Shown here: piece after piece, positions 50,453 through 63,519 of the stretch
Numbering within the stretch: position 1 is the first letter of the stretch
Layout of the letters: each line of letters opens with the position of its first letter
NCBI GenBank assembly: GCA_003864495.1
Contig: ML133495.1
Coordinates: 1,351,441 to 1,415,440 of the forward strand
Origin: Nemopilema nomurai
Lineage: Eukaryota > Cnidaria > Scyphozoa > Rhizostomeae > Rhizostomatidae
Direction of reading: 5' to 3'
Length of the DNA: 64,000 bases
Notes under the pieces: generated by a model
The model's input: the letters and a program-made list of their open reading frames with translations, nothing else
Told to the model about the DNA's origin: nothing
Database searches by the model: none
Translations under genes and position numbers: made by a program

Positions 50453-52993
50453 AACCGCCATTGCATGTGCTGGACAGGCTTTTCAGTAAAATTCTTGCTT
50501 TCAGTTCTGTATTGATACATGTGCCAAAGGAATAATAGCTAAACAGGATGAGTTGTGCGATTTGCAGTAATTTTATCAACCCTTCGTGAAAAAGCGTCAT
50601 CAAATTATGAATGTTTCTATTTTGATGGCCAGGTTATAATGGGAGTTGGTAAACCACTTAGATGAGCAAGCCGCGTAGCTGAATTTAGTCACATAGGTTT
50701 CTGTGTGGTTGGTAGTTGACATTGGCTTTAGTTAGTCATAGTAACTGGGATTTAATTACCTCGATACGTTTATTGGTTTTAACTGTATAAGGCCTAACAC
50801 TATCATTATGATAATTTTCTGTCATAGAGACCACCCACATTACATTTGAAGGTGTATCAGGGAAGTTTTAGTGAACTTTTTTTGCCAGCTTAGACAAGCC
50901 TGCTGTCAGGAGTCAAGTGCTGCCTTTGACACCCTTGGTAACAATCATTCCAATACTGAAAGATGTTAGGCTCTGAGCGTATCTTCTCAGTTAACCTTAA
51001 ATTGGCAAGTTTAGGAAAAGCTTAACTGATTTTTACTTATTTCCGGTGGGACAAATTATTTTGGATACAAGCCTTAGAATTCGACAATCAAACAGCTATT
51101 TTGTGTAGTGGTAAATCAGCGTGCTTCGAATGAAATGCAGTTCAGCAAGAAATCATTCCAGTTCAACTAAGCTAGGTCTCAATTTGGCAAAGAATTAGTT
51201 TGTGAGAGAAGAATGAGTAGACTTCATTGGAGATATTCAATGTTAGATCAAGCAGTGTTCCATGACACTGGCAGTCGAAAGCTCAAAGGTTAAGAGGCCA
51301 TTTAGCGCCAATTCAATTATTGAGATCCAACCTAATAATCTTATTGCTAGTTTGATATGAAGAACTCGCAGTTTTCTACAGAAGGATTTCAGGCAACACA
51401 CGAAGAACGCGCTTTCTGCTGGGATCGCTGGCGAAATTGAAAGAGTCACTTGAACAGAGTCATCTCACAATAAGCCTTTAATCCAGTGCTGCATCAAAAG
51501 GCCTTAAAGAGACGTAGTTAACAGCCGGCATTAACGAGATCATTTAGTCATGCAATCGTCTTTTCATTTATTGATCTTTGGCACAGCAGTCTGCGCTTAA
51601 AAAGCCAACCACACAATTCCTGTCTTTCTCGCAATTGAATGCCAAAGCGTTGTAAAGTGATGATGTCAAAGCATATGCTTCTAATTTTTGACCTGTACCC
51701 CTTTGCTTAGCAGAAGAATTAAAAATGCTTGTTGATGCCTAAATTTTGCCAAATCTTTCTCAGATTAATATAGCATCTCCGTTTAAAAAAGAACTCACGC
51801 ACCACATGGCAATATATTTGAATTAAAAAAAATTCTAGGTCCTTCTTTGATCAACGAAGAAACAATAAAGAGCGTTCTTTTTCTGTCTTTAAAATAGAAC
51901 TACGTCATCCTTGGTGATGTCCTTAGCCAGCTGTCAGAGACACAATTGTATTTTCAAATATGAAAAGACTGGACAACTGACCCAAACAAAAGATATCTGT
52001 TGCAAACTATTGCCAAAAGTAGTTAAGCATGTGGCTCTATTTGAAAGTGGAACCACATGTTTCTATTCGATTCTTGATTCCTGTTGTCTTGTTGTCACTC
52101 CTAGTTGGCATTCCTTGCATGTCAATCTGAATCTACCCCTGAGCACGTGTGTTGCAACTGTTTCCTCTCCAGAGCAAACGCCATGAAATGAGACAGCGGG
52201 AATATGACGGGACTAGGCATCAATTTTATACACTGTTTTATAATACATTACGGTGGTAAATTTAATAAATAAGCGCTGAATCTGGTGAGTAATATTTCTT
52301 GTACATACAATCTGATTTCATCGTACATTAAAAATTGGACGGATTTACTTTCAGGCAATGAAGACGGACTTTCATTGCCAAAGATAAGATTTTTTTTAAC
52401 AAAAGTAATTGCAGGCAGTGAATCTTCCTTGTAAACGAATACGGTCACTTCAGGAATTTTCCGTCCTGTGACTTTTTGGGACATTCAGTCTGTGCTTTTG
52501 AATTAGCAAACACGCCCAAAATCTTGTATGGGTGAAGCTGTATGCGGTCGAGAAAAGGTTTCCTTGGAGCAGGAGGGCTGTGTATTATTAGTACATGCAA
52601 AGAGAGCTGCATTTTTCATTGGCAATGCCTTAGACAACTGACATCGGAATATTGGATCTTTCTCCTTTTATTCAAAAGTGTAGAAGGTACTTTCCTTTAA
52701 GTATTCTATCGATATATCAATGCGTTAATCGCTTTTACTGGAAGAACTAAAATAGCGCATCTCTGAATACTGGGGTCTTTTTATTAAAGAAGGTGTATTT
52801 TCTCTATGAATGGCAGTAGCCTTTGTGTCACTAACCGAATGTCAGTAACTTCAGGCGGCCAATAGCTTCTTATTTTCAGCTTAATGTTGTGTTCATCGAA
52901 TGCAGTTGTAGCTATCTTTAATAAACTTTAATTTAGCATCACTAATACCAAATAGGCACATGTAGTTATCATTCTTAAAATACCTAACTTATT
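50453..52993. other. No recognised gene; 3' flank of the protease gene
   Basis: Open frames at 51243-51449 (-), 51911-52186 (+) and 52248-52484 (-) lack family resemblance. A TTTATT at about 52779 reads AATAAA on the minus strand and could end the PRSS23-like transcript. Confidence 0.4.
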
Positions 52994-55900
52994 CTAATTG
53001 CCAATCCATCCATTGATCTTGTTGACGTCTGATTGAGACAGCCTTAAAATCAATGTCGCCTGGCAATGGCCAGTCTTTTCCCTGAACTTTGCTGTCGCTG
53101 ATAGAATACCTATTATGGAGTGTCGCTTCTCGTCATCATTGTCAAACACTGCCGCTCCGGAATCTCCGCCCGAGCTAGGACAGTGCTTGGTGAGAACCTG
53201 GAGAAGGGTGCTCTTGCTATTGTTGTAAATAGGGCAGTGGGTGAATTTGTACAGCGATCTGAAGTCTCTTCCACGGTCTCTCTCAACAACGTGGAATTTT
53301 AAAGATCTAATGGAGCCTACTGATGCTTTCACGGGCAAGTACGGTCTCCTGTGTCGGCGTACCAGCTTCAAGACAGCGTAGTCATACGTGACTCGGCTTT
53401 CCATCGTTGGCTGAATTTCTTTAGAGACGAAAATCTTCTTCACTCTGATTTTGTGCTGCTTGCCATTCGGGCGAAGTAGGCCTTTGAAGTAAATCAGAAC
53501 GGTGAGTCTTCGTCAACGTGAACATAACAAAGTGACAAACGGCACACCAATTGTGACATAAGACAAATAATACAATCAGCTGTAGATTAAAACCAATAAA
53601 TACAATCTACCCTGAAAACTAATGTTTGCTAGGAATTTACAAGAATTCCGAGGCACCTGCAGGTGGATTGTGGATGTAACTAAGAATCAGGCAGAACCAA
53701 TGGCAAGTTTAAGTTGAAAAAATACTGCAGCTGACTTTGTGTCGCATAAGGCACCTCCTTCACGGAGATTGATCAGAAGTCAAGCAAGCTTCAACGTCTC
53801 ACGCAAGTTGTTGCCAAATTCCTTAACTTGAATTCGAGATAGTTACTGGACCACGAAGTTGCCAATTTTCAAAGCTTATGCAGGACATATCTATTGATCT
53901 TAAAGCACCTTTCAGTCATACGGATCCAGTTGATATTCGAAGTTAAAGAAATGGAAAGCTAATTGACATGTTTACGAATGAGTCTTTTCCCCAATGCATA
54001 GTGCCCTTCTTGAAATCTAAATCTTTGAAACTTCCCACGATGTCTGAAATTTTGATAAGGCTTGGCTGTTGACGACATTGTTAAGCAGTATGGATTGTAT
54101 TAGGTATGAGCCGCTTCTTCGAAAAAACATTCCTATGTTGAAAGACATCACAACATGCATTTTCAAACGAGCCTCTTGGCATTTGCTGGACTCTTTCTGC
54201 TTGCACTAGAAATTAATACCTTCAATATGCTCATTCTAACAAGACCAGCAATAAAAAATCAAGCTTCTAATGCCCATTGTATCTTTTGGCACCAGTTGAC
54301 ATTGGTTTGTGGAAAGGAAAGGCGATGCGACGCAATTAGAAAAGGAGACCCAAATTAGCAGTTCATGTGATTTTCTGTCGTCGCTAGAGGGCAGATATGA
54401 TTCAAATCTGGACTAGCAATTAATGTTCGGCGCCATTGCATATCCCAATCACCCTATCATCGCCTAAATTGGATGTGGACATGTGGAAGTGAGCATGTGG
54501 ACAAGTCAACAAGAAAATGAATAAAATGAAAGACCATGATCACGACCAAGGAATGTTCCTTTCGATACAGCAATCAGGGACATTTCTTCTGCGATACTAT
54601 GTGGCTTGACAGCTCTTTATGTGACAAGTATTTCAAATAAAGGCGCTTAGATTGGGCATAGAGCATTTTTGTATAGAGCGGCTGAGAGTAAATTGGACAA
54701 CTGTGCCTACGGTTGTTCTGCGTGCAGAATGTGAATTAGTTTCTTCGCCATAGTGAGACACTTGACCTGACTTTGAGTCAAAATACCACAAGGCTTAGAA
54801 AGAACAACTGGGGAGGTAGGACACTTCTTATTGCCCGAGAGACTCCTTGCGCCCCGAATAGAGTTGGACCTAGCCATGACTTTCGTCAAAGTGCATCCAA
54901 CTTACATCTCGAAATAATCTTCATCTGCATTTTACCTTTTCAAGAAAAAGTCAAAATGATGAGGAGCAAAAATTCTTTCCCCTTCGGCTCGTCTGACAGG
55001 GGTTTCTCTTCTGTTTCGATTGAACCCCCCAAGTTCCTTATTCATTAGGGGAGCTGGATATTGACCTCACTGTCCTGACGAGAGTGTAACGCACCATGCG
55101 CTCATTACAAATTTTACCCGACCGATAATTAGATGATCTTTGCTTTCTCTGAAAAACTAAATTCTACTGCTCTGAGGAAGGTGCTTTTCATTTCACTGTA
55201 ATCATCTTGGCATTTTCTCAACCGTGCGTTTTTGAAAGAGTGCGCTAACTAAGTTTGAACAGTTACAATAGAGACAAGGACAGAAAGAGTTCCGAAACAT
55301 TTCATTTAGTTCCCATAAGAAGCTTATGGTCTGGGCAATGCTTTTAATATCATTTTCCTTGACATCAAAAGAGCATCAAGTTTCATTTAACAACAAATTG
55401 TTTGTTGTTGCTCAAGAGCATTCACAAAACTTTTAAATACTCCACAGACACCGCTGTGAAATGGAGAATCTCCTGATTTCCTTCTTTTCGCGGAAGAACG
55501 GATTAAAAGTATCTTGGAGTGGATTGATTGCTCGCCATATTCATCTAGTTGTCCTTTGATCGGGGGATGGCAAAAATCCAAAAGGGCTCAGTAGAGGGCT
55601 AACCGAAATCCCGCATGCGATACAAGTCGTCAATCAACCCAGCTAGCAGCATTTATCCGGCTAAACGGGAAACTCATCTTCTTTCGCGAAAGATCAAGCC
55701 GGTCCGATATCAGAGCAACGCACAGATTGATTCTAGTGACGCTGCAAGCTCTTCGGTTTTGGATTAAAGTCCGGTAACTACTGGTGTGCCTGAAACCAAC
55801 AATATGCTGGTTGAAACGAAAGGCTATATCAGTACCACATCTTTCTCACCGCACGAGATTCGCTTGCTCTGCTGTTGCGTCAAATTAAAGTAGTGTCAAT

Positions 55901-56524
55901 CAACTATTATTATACATCTGTCCTAACTATGAAAGTATATTATTATGTGAATGAGCCTTTCATTTCTACTACTAGAGCTACCTGAACTGATTAACTGGTT
56001 GTTTCTGCCCGAGTGAAGTCTAAAAGAGATAAAAAGGACATTTGATGAATTCCCCTCGAAACTGATTCCGTTGTTAATAATGCCAAGAAAAATTCAACCG
56101 ACGTACCTATCTTGAGTGGACGCGTCATGTGGTCACTACGCAGTTGCTTTCCGTCGTGGACGCAATGAGCCGCCGTCAGAACGTGCATGGGCGATATCAG
56201 TGTTCCAATGCAGCCAATATTCAGGGTCACTATCGAGGAGTACGGTGACTGGCTAGTAACAAAGTAAGGTGGCACTTTCTCTTTGTGCACTGAACGCTTT
56301 GAGCGTTGTGGCTTTGGTCCCCTCTTAAGCCCCACTGGCACTGGACCCAAGAAAACCCAGTTTTTGTGGCCTTCGCGAGGGTCTGAGCCTGTGTTGTTAC
56401 GATGACTGGCATCGGTCAACGAGTTCAAGCGTAATGTGTGTGACCTGCTCTCAAGAGTAATAGTTGCAATAACCAGTAAAGATGTCATGATGTACGGTGA
56501 GTGACTCCAAACTTGGTGTGCCAT
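52994..56524 (-). CDS. PRSS23-like secreted serine protease (trypsin fold)
   Basis: Two exons on the minus strand, 56524-56107 and 53481-52994, joined in phase 1 by a GTACGT donor and a TTACTTCAAAG acceptor; 301 aa. The catalytic triad is complete: His120 in LTAAHC, Asp173 in YDYAVLKL, Ser247 in CPSSGGDSGAAV. The YDYA(V/L)L(K/E)L motif and overall layout resemble serine protease 23, a secreted protease of poorly known substrate; human PRSS23 is longer (about 380 aa). A hydrophobic signal segment follows Met13 (MTSLLVIATITLESRS), so translation may start at Met1 or Met13 (56488). RSKR at about residues 74-77 is a plausible furin-type cleavage site before the protease domain. One N-glycosylation site (NNT, residues 43-45) lies in the prosegment. 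The 2.6-kb intron splits the protein between the His and Asp residues. Confidence 0.87.
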
Positions 56525-57356
56525 TATATCCTCTCTACTTTTATTCTCTTTTCACGCGATCTGATTCCGTGTGTACAGACTTCTGCCTTCTGATGTATGC
56601 ATCCATTTGAGGATCCTTGAAATAGCAACATGTTGTATGAAATGGGTCGTCATGGTTTCTCGGTTTGCTGGCCTTCCTGTGAGCAGATGCTCAACGCAAC
56701 CACATACTATGCCATTTGTAAAAATGATGCCCAAAACAAAGCTAAGTCATAGTCAGATGAAACAAAAGTCATCGCAACATCTAACGCAGCTTGCCTACGC
56801 AACGCCCGTCTTTGCTTTGTGCGGGGCTCCCAGATTATTTGTACTCTTTGAGAAAGTCAGGAAACACAAAGCCGGAGGTCGCACCCTGAGAAAAGGGTGA
56901 TTACGGCAAAATTCCATTCATTCCAGGTTCTGACAAGGGGGACGGACTGTTAAAGTTTCTTTGGTCCCTTCTCTGATTGTGGTTGGAATTTAACCATTGT
57001 TTCAGTAACATAAATATGTTGGCATTTATTTCTGACGAGACCCCAAATTATGACAAGGGCAATCGTTCTCTAGGAGCTACGAACTGGTAGTCGAGGCTTT
57101 TTGGCCTCGATCAAATTCCCCATCACCTTAGTAAAAATTCACGGGATAAATGATGACTAAGATTAAAAAGATTATATACTCATCTAGTTTTTGCTGTTAA
57201 AGGACAATCTAAAATTGACTGTATTAGAAATAAGCAACAATCTATGTTTGTTTTGTCAAGACAATAGCGCTCCTTACAGTGCTCCTGGCAGAAAAGACAG
57301 AGACTAATGCCACTGGAATACATCATAGCTGATGTCTAAAGAAATCATAGTTTCTA

Positions 57357-57790
57357 TTAGGAAACTGTCCATAAAGCGCCCACCATCGAAACCATGAAAA
57401 ACAAGGCTTTCGTTAAAAAGACGACATTTCTAAACGAGAGAGAGGACAATGGAAAACGCGTTGTCCGGCAGCCTGATTGTGGCCCGATATTGTATTCATT
57501 GTGAGTGCTAACAAAAAGGGGAAATGTCCGGCCACTGCGTAAAATATCATTTTCAACCCTTTGAATTTCATATCTTGCGGAGGACCCATAGAAAGGCCAC
57601 GTGCCATCGAACAATGATGCGCAGCAACTCCTCCCTATGGATCCCTGCTTTGAACACAAATCAGGGCAGGGCGAATTCGAAAGTGAATGCCGTCCAGCGG
57701 GAGGCACTCTTGACGAATAGCTACGCATTCGCCGCGTTTTCAATTGGTTAATGCAGAGCGTGCTATTCTCCGCGAATTTCCATTGAGAAA
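57357..57790. promoter_or_regulatory. GC/CpG-richer island upstream of the protease gene
   Basis: The stretch is clearly richer in GC and CpG than its surroundings, and both strands stay open (57357-57728 minus, 57524-57751 plus). A CAATTGG (CCAAT inverted) lies near 57738. It could be the promoter or first untranslated exon of the PRSS23-like gene, whose start codon is about 1.2 kb downstream on the minus strand, or a separate element. Neither open frame resembles a known protein. Confidence 0.3.
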
Positions 57791-58680
57791 ATTAATGCAT
57801 AGCTAATCAAGATATGGCTAATAGACACACCCTCGTCAGTTTTGAAGGTCATAATTCCCTTGAAAGATTCCTTAAGTCTTTCGTAATCCCCTTAAAATAA
57901 TTTTCATTGCTCAGCAAAAACACCATGTTGTTCATGGCGAGGTTTTCAAGTGCAAGGCGTGTTAACCATGGAGAAGGAAAAACAGCAATTTCATTGAATC
58001 GTTATAGGGTATGTCAGGATACCAGCCTAAAAGGAACACTGGGAAGCCTCTTTTTACACATGCGGAGTGAGCCTCTTGACGTAATACCAAGGAAAACAGC
58101 ATAGCATTGCAAATTACTGAATGCTTAAGCAACAAGATTTCATTACCAGCTAATCCTTGTTAATTTAATTTTATACCTAAATCTAAATTCCAAGAATATT
58201 TTGGATTGGCCTTACGATGTAAGAATTTGTTTTTCAAATTTGACTGTTGTGTGCGGCAGAGATTTGAGTAATTAACTCAGATTTTTTAAGAGATTTTTCA
58301 TCTGCTCAAAAGTGGATTTTCTATTTTTGCAATTGTTTCCCAGCTTTCAAACTTGTGCTCTCGGTTATTCCAGAGCCAGATGAGCCTTTCGACTTTCCCT
58401 TCGACAGCAAGCCTGCGATTGGCATTGATATTTCTAGTAGACTATTTAACGATTCTTCGAACTGTTCTTAGAATCCTATTTTTGGAGAAATATGCTTACA
58501 AAAAACTTTGAGCATGCCCAAAGAATCTACTAGAAGTCAACATGTGGAATCGCAATCAAACAAGAAGGCAAACGCTGTGAAAGTAGGGATTTTGATTTAA
58601 CATGTATTCGATCAATTTAATTTTTGGGTAAATTGAGAGAAAGGTCAGCAAAAATGTAGTTACATTGCAAATTCTTTACG

Positions 58681-59082
58681 ATGAAGAGAAATGTTACATA
58701 TGGAATCAGACCTAAGGGTCATATTGATCAGTCCAGCTTAATAGCTGAAGGAGAAGCAGAAGCTAATTTATCATCAAAGGTCGTTTTAAAGAAGACAATT
58801 TTCGATGGAACTTCATTGCCTTTAAATTCAGGCCTTTGCCAGAGTGGGTCGAAAGAAAAAAAATTGCTCAATTCGAATTTATTATTGGATGCATTTTCTA
58901 AAGCGCTTTTGAACCTTGCAGCACCAAGTGGATTTCTTACACATTATCACGGAGAAGAAATAGCAAATTTTGATGAAAGAATGAGAATTAAGAATTATAT
59001 TAATTTGCTTGAGCTCATTGACAGGTGCAGATTTGATACAAAGAGGCTCCTTTTATCATTTTCAGAAATGAACTTGTGGTAA
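58681..59082 (+). CDS. Hypothetical 133-aa open frame
   Basis: It opens with a true ATG (MKRNVTYGIRPKG…) and ends in TAA (…LSFSEMNLW). Composition is mixed and charged, as in real proteins, without repeats, signal peptide or membrane segment. No splice donor is evident and no family is recognised. It may be a single-exon gene, a retrocopy or a fragment of a mobile element. A long chance frame in AT-rich DNA is less likely but possible. Confidence 0.3.
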   Translation: MKRNVTYGIRPKGHIDQSSLIAEGEAEANLSSKVVLKKTIFDGTSLPLNSGLCQSGSKEKKLLNSNLLLDAFSKALLNLAAPSGFLTHYHGEEIANFDERMRIKNYINLLELIDRCRFDTKRLLLSFSEMNLW

Positions 59083-62000
59083 AAAGTGATACTCTTTACT
59101 GGGAGCATTTCACCTATATTTGTCAGGTTAAATTTTAAACAGGGATAGAAAACTTCATGAGAAAGAAGCATGCAAAAACCTAACTACATACCAAAGGAGT
59201 TGGCTCCTTCTAATCAAGGCAATAACCCTGCAAAAAATTTTTTGAGGTTGATCAAGCACTCCTGCACAGCAGTTTTTATCAGAAAATTTCACGCATGCGT
59301 CAACTCTGAAAAGATTTGATATTATTTGGCGGGAAGTGTTATGGCTGCCTGTTTTTGCTCTTGGGGGCTTTAACAACCCCTGCAAGAAATAACATGTGCT
59401 GCTCGAGAAAGACTGGTGTGATATCAATAGGTAAGCAAAATGCTTATACCGACTATGCACACTTATTTTCGTGATTTCTCTCTTTATCAAAATTCAATTC
59501 AAAATCTGCTATCACCACGCCACTCTTGGCCTCCAATATATATATGTATAGTATTTGCTATTTTCCGATCCGTGAAATTTTAACCTCACATTTGGCAAAA
59601 ATGGAACACAGAATTGGAATCTTTGCGTTCGATTAGTACATATACACAAACATATATATAAATTTATGTTTATAGTTATTTTATTCTTAAAGGCAGTGAT
59701 AAGTTTATTTTTATTGCAAAACATATTTTTCACAAATGACTGCCAAAGATATATACATGAAGATTAATTTTCAAGTTTGGTCACATTTTAATGCATTAAT
59801 GCTATTACCACTAGATGAGATGTCTGAGAATTACCGTTTCTGATGCTGCAAATAATTGCTTCCTGCTTGTACAACCGCTGGATAAAACAATTCTTGTTAA
59901 AAACCTCTATCTCTGAAGTATCATTTCAGGGTCATTCAATATGTATAAAGGTCAAAATGTTTTAGGTATCCCATTCCAGTTTATAAAAAGCTCCTATTGA
60001 GAACATATCACCCAAAAATATTCAAGACTTTTTACTCAATTACTCAAGTATCTGTGTTTGACATTTCACCAAAATTTTGCTAAATTTCCATTTTCATTCA
60101 TGAAATGAAGTTCTCACAATTTGAACACATTATAACACCACAATTTAGCAAGGGACAAGCTCAAACCCTTTTAACCATGTAAATTTTTATCCAGTAAATA
60201 CATTTTTGGCATCAATTTTTATTTTCTCTATCAGTTTTTGAGTAGGCTGGTAGCAAAATTAACAGTAATGAACTGTTTAGAGAGAAGTGTGTGATTTAGA
60301 ACCACAATATGGCAAATTCTGGCTAGTCAAGTTTGGGAGATTCACTAGCTACTAAATACAAGGCCTTTTGCTTGACCATGAAAGGTTGAAACAACTTTGA
60401 AAATTCTCTGGTCTCTTCAGCTGCATGAGATGTAGTGTGGTCAGCTAAGACTTAATACAAGAAGTTTTCACAATTATAAACTAATACATGACCCTTTAAC
60501 TTAGATAGCATGAAGACCCACATTAATTTTCTATCAAAAAGGGTGCTATTTGTATCATGGACACTTTTCATCTAATTCTTTTGGAAGGCACAACTTTCAT
60601 TGAAGGCATATTAAGGTTGAGCATTGCCATAATTACAGCAAACTTGATACATGGTGGTAAAGACTTCCATTTTCTGCCATCTAATCAATTCTTTGAAACA
60701 GCTGAGAAGTTTGTTGAACATTCAAGGGCAAACCTCAAAAGCATTTCATACTCAACATGAAATTCGAAATTCCTTCTTCAAGCAAAATTGGTTTAGCGAA
60801 ATTTGGTTTTTTAAAATAAGTTCATTTTAAGAGGATTTCTGTTAATATCTTTGTGCAAAGAAGAACACAGAAAAGATTGTGTATTTCAGCCATGGTGGGT
60901 TTGTTTATTGTTTGAAAAATGCAGGGAGAATGTCCAGAGAAAACCCTTTTGAAAACCAGAGAAAAACAGGACCACATTTAGAGAGTCTTCCAGGGAGTAT
61001 GAGGTGGCTGATTGTTGTAAGCTAAGGCTGTGTTCACACTAGGAGCAAAAAGGCAAGACAAATGAGCAAATTAGCATGCAAATAGTTTGTACTGGAAACT
61101 ATGTGTCTGTAAGCATTAACAAGCTTTAATGTCACCATTTTGGATAGCAGCTGGAGTTCTTGCTTTTCAACTCTACCATCACAGCAGATATGTGCTAGTT
61201 CTGTTTAGATTGAGGGAAATCACCCAAAATTTACATATTGTCTGGAATAGACCCAAGAAAAATTATGGCTAGATGGCCAAAGTAGCCAACTTCAGCTCAA
61301 ACACAATATAGAGACACAATTACTAGAGAAAGTAGAAAGTATTCAGATGTAGGACAAAATTCCCTATTATTGTTCTACACATGTACAAATCAACAAAGTG
61401 TAGATGTCCCAATTTTCTCTACTTTTTGGCTTTGTCTTTCTTTTCTTAAGTATCTTTTGATATTTTTATTTTGATGAGATCTGGTGCCGATGTTAAGTCT
61501 GAATGTGGTATTAAAAGCAGGGTGGCTTTGGCAAATGACAAATGTTTGCAGCGTTTCCAATAGGCAGCAAATAGTAACCCTCTCAAGCACAGCAGCTGGT
61601 AATTTTTTGTAAAAAGAGAAACGAGAAGAATTTGATTCTGATCCTTTTCTGAAAATAATAACCTGTTTTTGATTTTTTAGGTGTATGAGATCTGTGCCTA
61701 ACAGTTCTTCAATGCAATTCTAACAACTTTGGCTCTCAGAAATGAATTAATGATGCGATAAGATGATTGTATTGAACCAAAGCCCTGGTCAAAATGTTCC
61801 ATGCTACTTCTAAAAAAGGTATGTGGTCATATTTCGTTTTGCAATGCTTCAACTGCAAAGTTTTGTCTCTCTAAATCAAACTCTAAGAGTTTCAATAAGA
61901 TTTTTCGATTAAATTTTAATTTAAATTTATTTTCATCTTCATTTTTTTTTAAATTTTTGCATGATAGGTATTCAATTTCCCTGTGAAGTATTTATTTTTC

Positions 62001-62110
62001 ATATCGTTTTATTGTCTACTATCATTGTTAAAGATTTAATAAAATATTAATTGATCTCTTTCTATGATGAAGTTGGAATTTCAACTTATTTAGACGATTT
62101 CAACATCTCT
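59083..62110. other. No recognised gene
   Basis: AT-rich sequence with short frames only, the longest being 59155-59490 on minus, which begins with TTG. No splice-flanked coding exon or RNA gene was recognised. Confidence 0.45.
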
Positions 62111-62578
62111 TCTAATATAGGCTATCTCTTTTATTGCATTTGAACTGTCTTTTTGGATACCAAGTAACTTAAAAACTCTTCTAACATAGGCTCTCTTTTA
62201 TTGCATTTTAACTGTCTTTTTGGATACCAAGTACCTTAAAAACTCTTCTAATATAGGCTATCTCTTTTATTGCATTTGAACTGTCTTTTTGGATACCAAG
62301 TACCTTAAAAACTCTTCTCATATAGACTATCTCTTTTATTGCATTTGAACTGTCTTTTTGGATACCAAGTAACTTAAAAACTCTTCTAATATAGGCTCTC
62401 TTTTATTGCATTTTAACTGTCTTTTTGGATACCAAGTAACTTAAAAACTCTTCTAATATAGGCTATCTCTTTTATTGCATTTTAACTGTCTTTTTGGATA
62501 CCAAGTAACTTAAAAACTCTTCTAATATAGGCTATCTCTTTTATTGCATTTTAACTGTCTTTTTGGATACCAAGTATA
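62111..62578. repeat. 69-bp tandem array, about 6.7 copies
   Basis: The unit contains CTCTTTTATTGCATTT, AACTGTCTTTTTGGATACCA and AGTAACTTAAAAACTCTTCT. Successive starts are 62121, 62190, 62257, 62326, 62395, 62462 and 62531, so most units are 69 bases and two lack the same 2 bases (67). The third and fourth units differ by few bases; the array ends abruptly at AAGTATATAGG. Confidence 0.95.
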
Positions 62579-62717
62579 TAGGCTTTGATAACATAACATC
62601 TATCAGAGTCGAGGTAGGTATGGTCGGTTTTAGCTATGTTTCAGAAATCGCTAGGTATGGTAGGTTCAACAGATGAAAAGTTTAAGATAGGTTCTGCCCG
62701 GCCGTCCCCTATTGTCC

Positions 62718-62884
62718 GATGGGACCTGGTCCCATGGGATTTGTCGAGTTCCTCCTGTCCATTGTTTTTATTGTTTTGAATTGTCGGTCGACATTGTCTT
62801 AGAAACAATAGCGACCAAAAACTCAAAACAACGAAAACAAAGGCGAGTGGAACTCGAACTTCCCAGGGACCAGATCCCGACATG
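62718..62884. mobile_element. Palindromic (fold-back) element
   Basis: The arm 62720-62797 (GGGACCTGGTCCC… ending TTGTCGGTCGAC) is an imperfect inverse of 62803-62884, centred near the GTCGAC at 62787-62792. Shared blocks are the TGGTCCC motif, a TCGAGTTCC block, a TTGTTTT(C/A)(G/T)TTGTTTTGA block and a TCGGTCG-like block. A minus-strand frame of 80 codons (62883-62641) falls inside it and is probably an artefact. Confidence 0.6.
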
Positions 62885-63519
62885 AAGGTCGAAGATCCAG
62901 TTCAAGAGAAACACAAGTTTATCAAAGCAACAAAATGATCATTAAACAAAAATCAAATTACCACTATGAATATACCATTAAATCTACTACACTCAACTAA
63001 CGAAACAGCAACAAAGCCAAAGGCTTCAAATGCAAAATGCAGCTGCCTACATTTGCGTATAAGTTGTCTTAAGAAACGGATCCTTCAGGTCCACCAGGAC
63101 GTTGAATGCCTGAAAAATTCTTTTTCCAAAAGTAACTAACTTCTTAACCAAGTTTGCTAAGGAAGGATAGCTGAACATTTTTCAAGGATACTTAGAAACA
63201 ACAGCCAAATTAACATCAAGTGAAAAAGGCAAGTTACGTTTGGGATTTTGAAATAATTTTAGAAATGATAGTATTGCCAATGGTGTTAGCCTATAAGTTA
63301 CTCAAAAACCCTAAACACTATAATTCAAACTTTTAGCGTCCTTGTTGCACAACGGACATGGTATGGCATGATGCTTGTCTTGCAACAAGAGTCAAGTCTC
63401 TGAAGGAGCACAGATGTCCAGGCAGCCAAAACTCAAAATTCAGCGATCAGCACTACAAATGCAGATATGCTGTGCAAAAGTGAAATTACCCTAAAGGTAC
63501 AATCATACTTAGAGCATCG

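Noticed and set aside
62641..62883. 80-codon minus frame with a hydrophobic segment
   Set aside because: It falls within a palindromic element; the open frame is most likely incidental.
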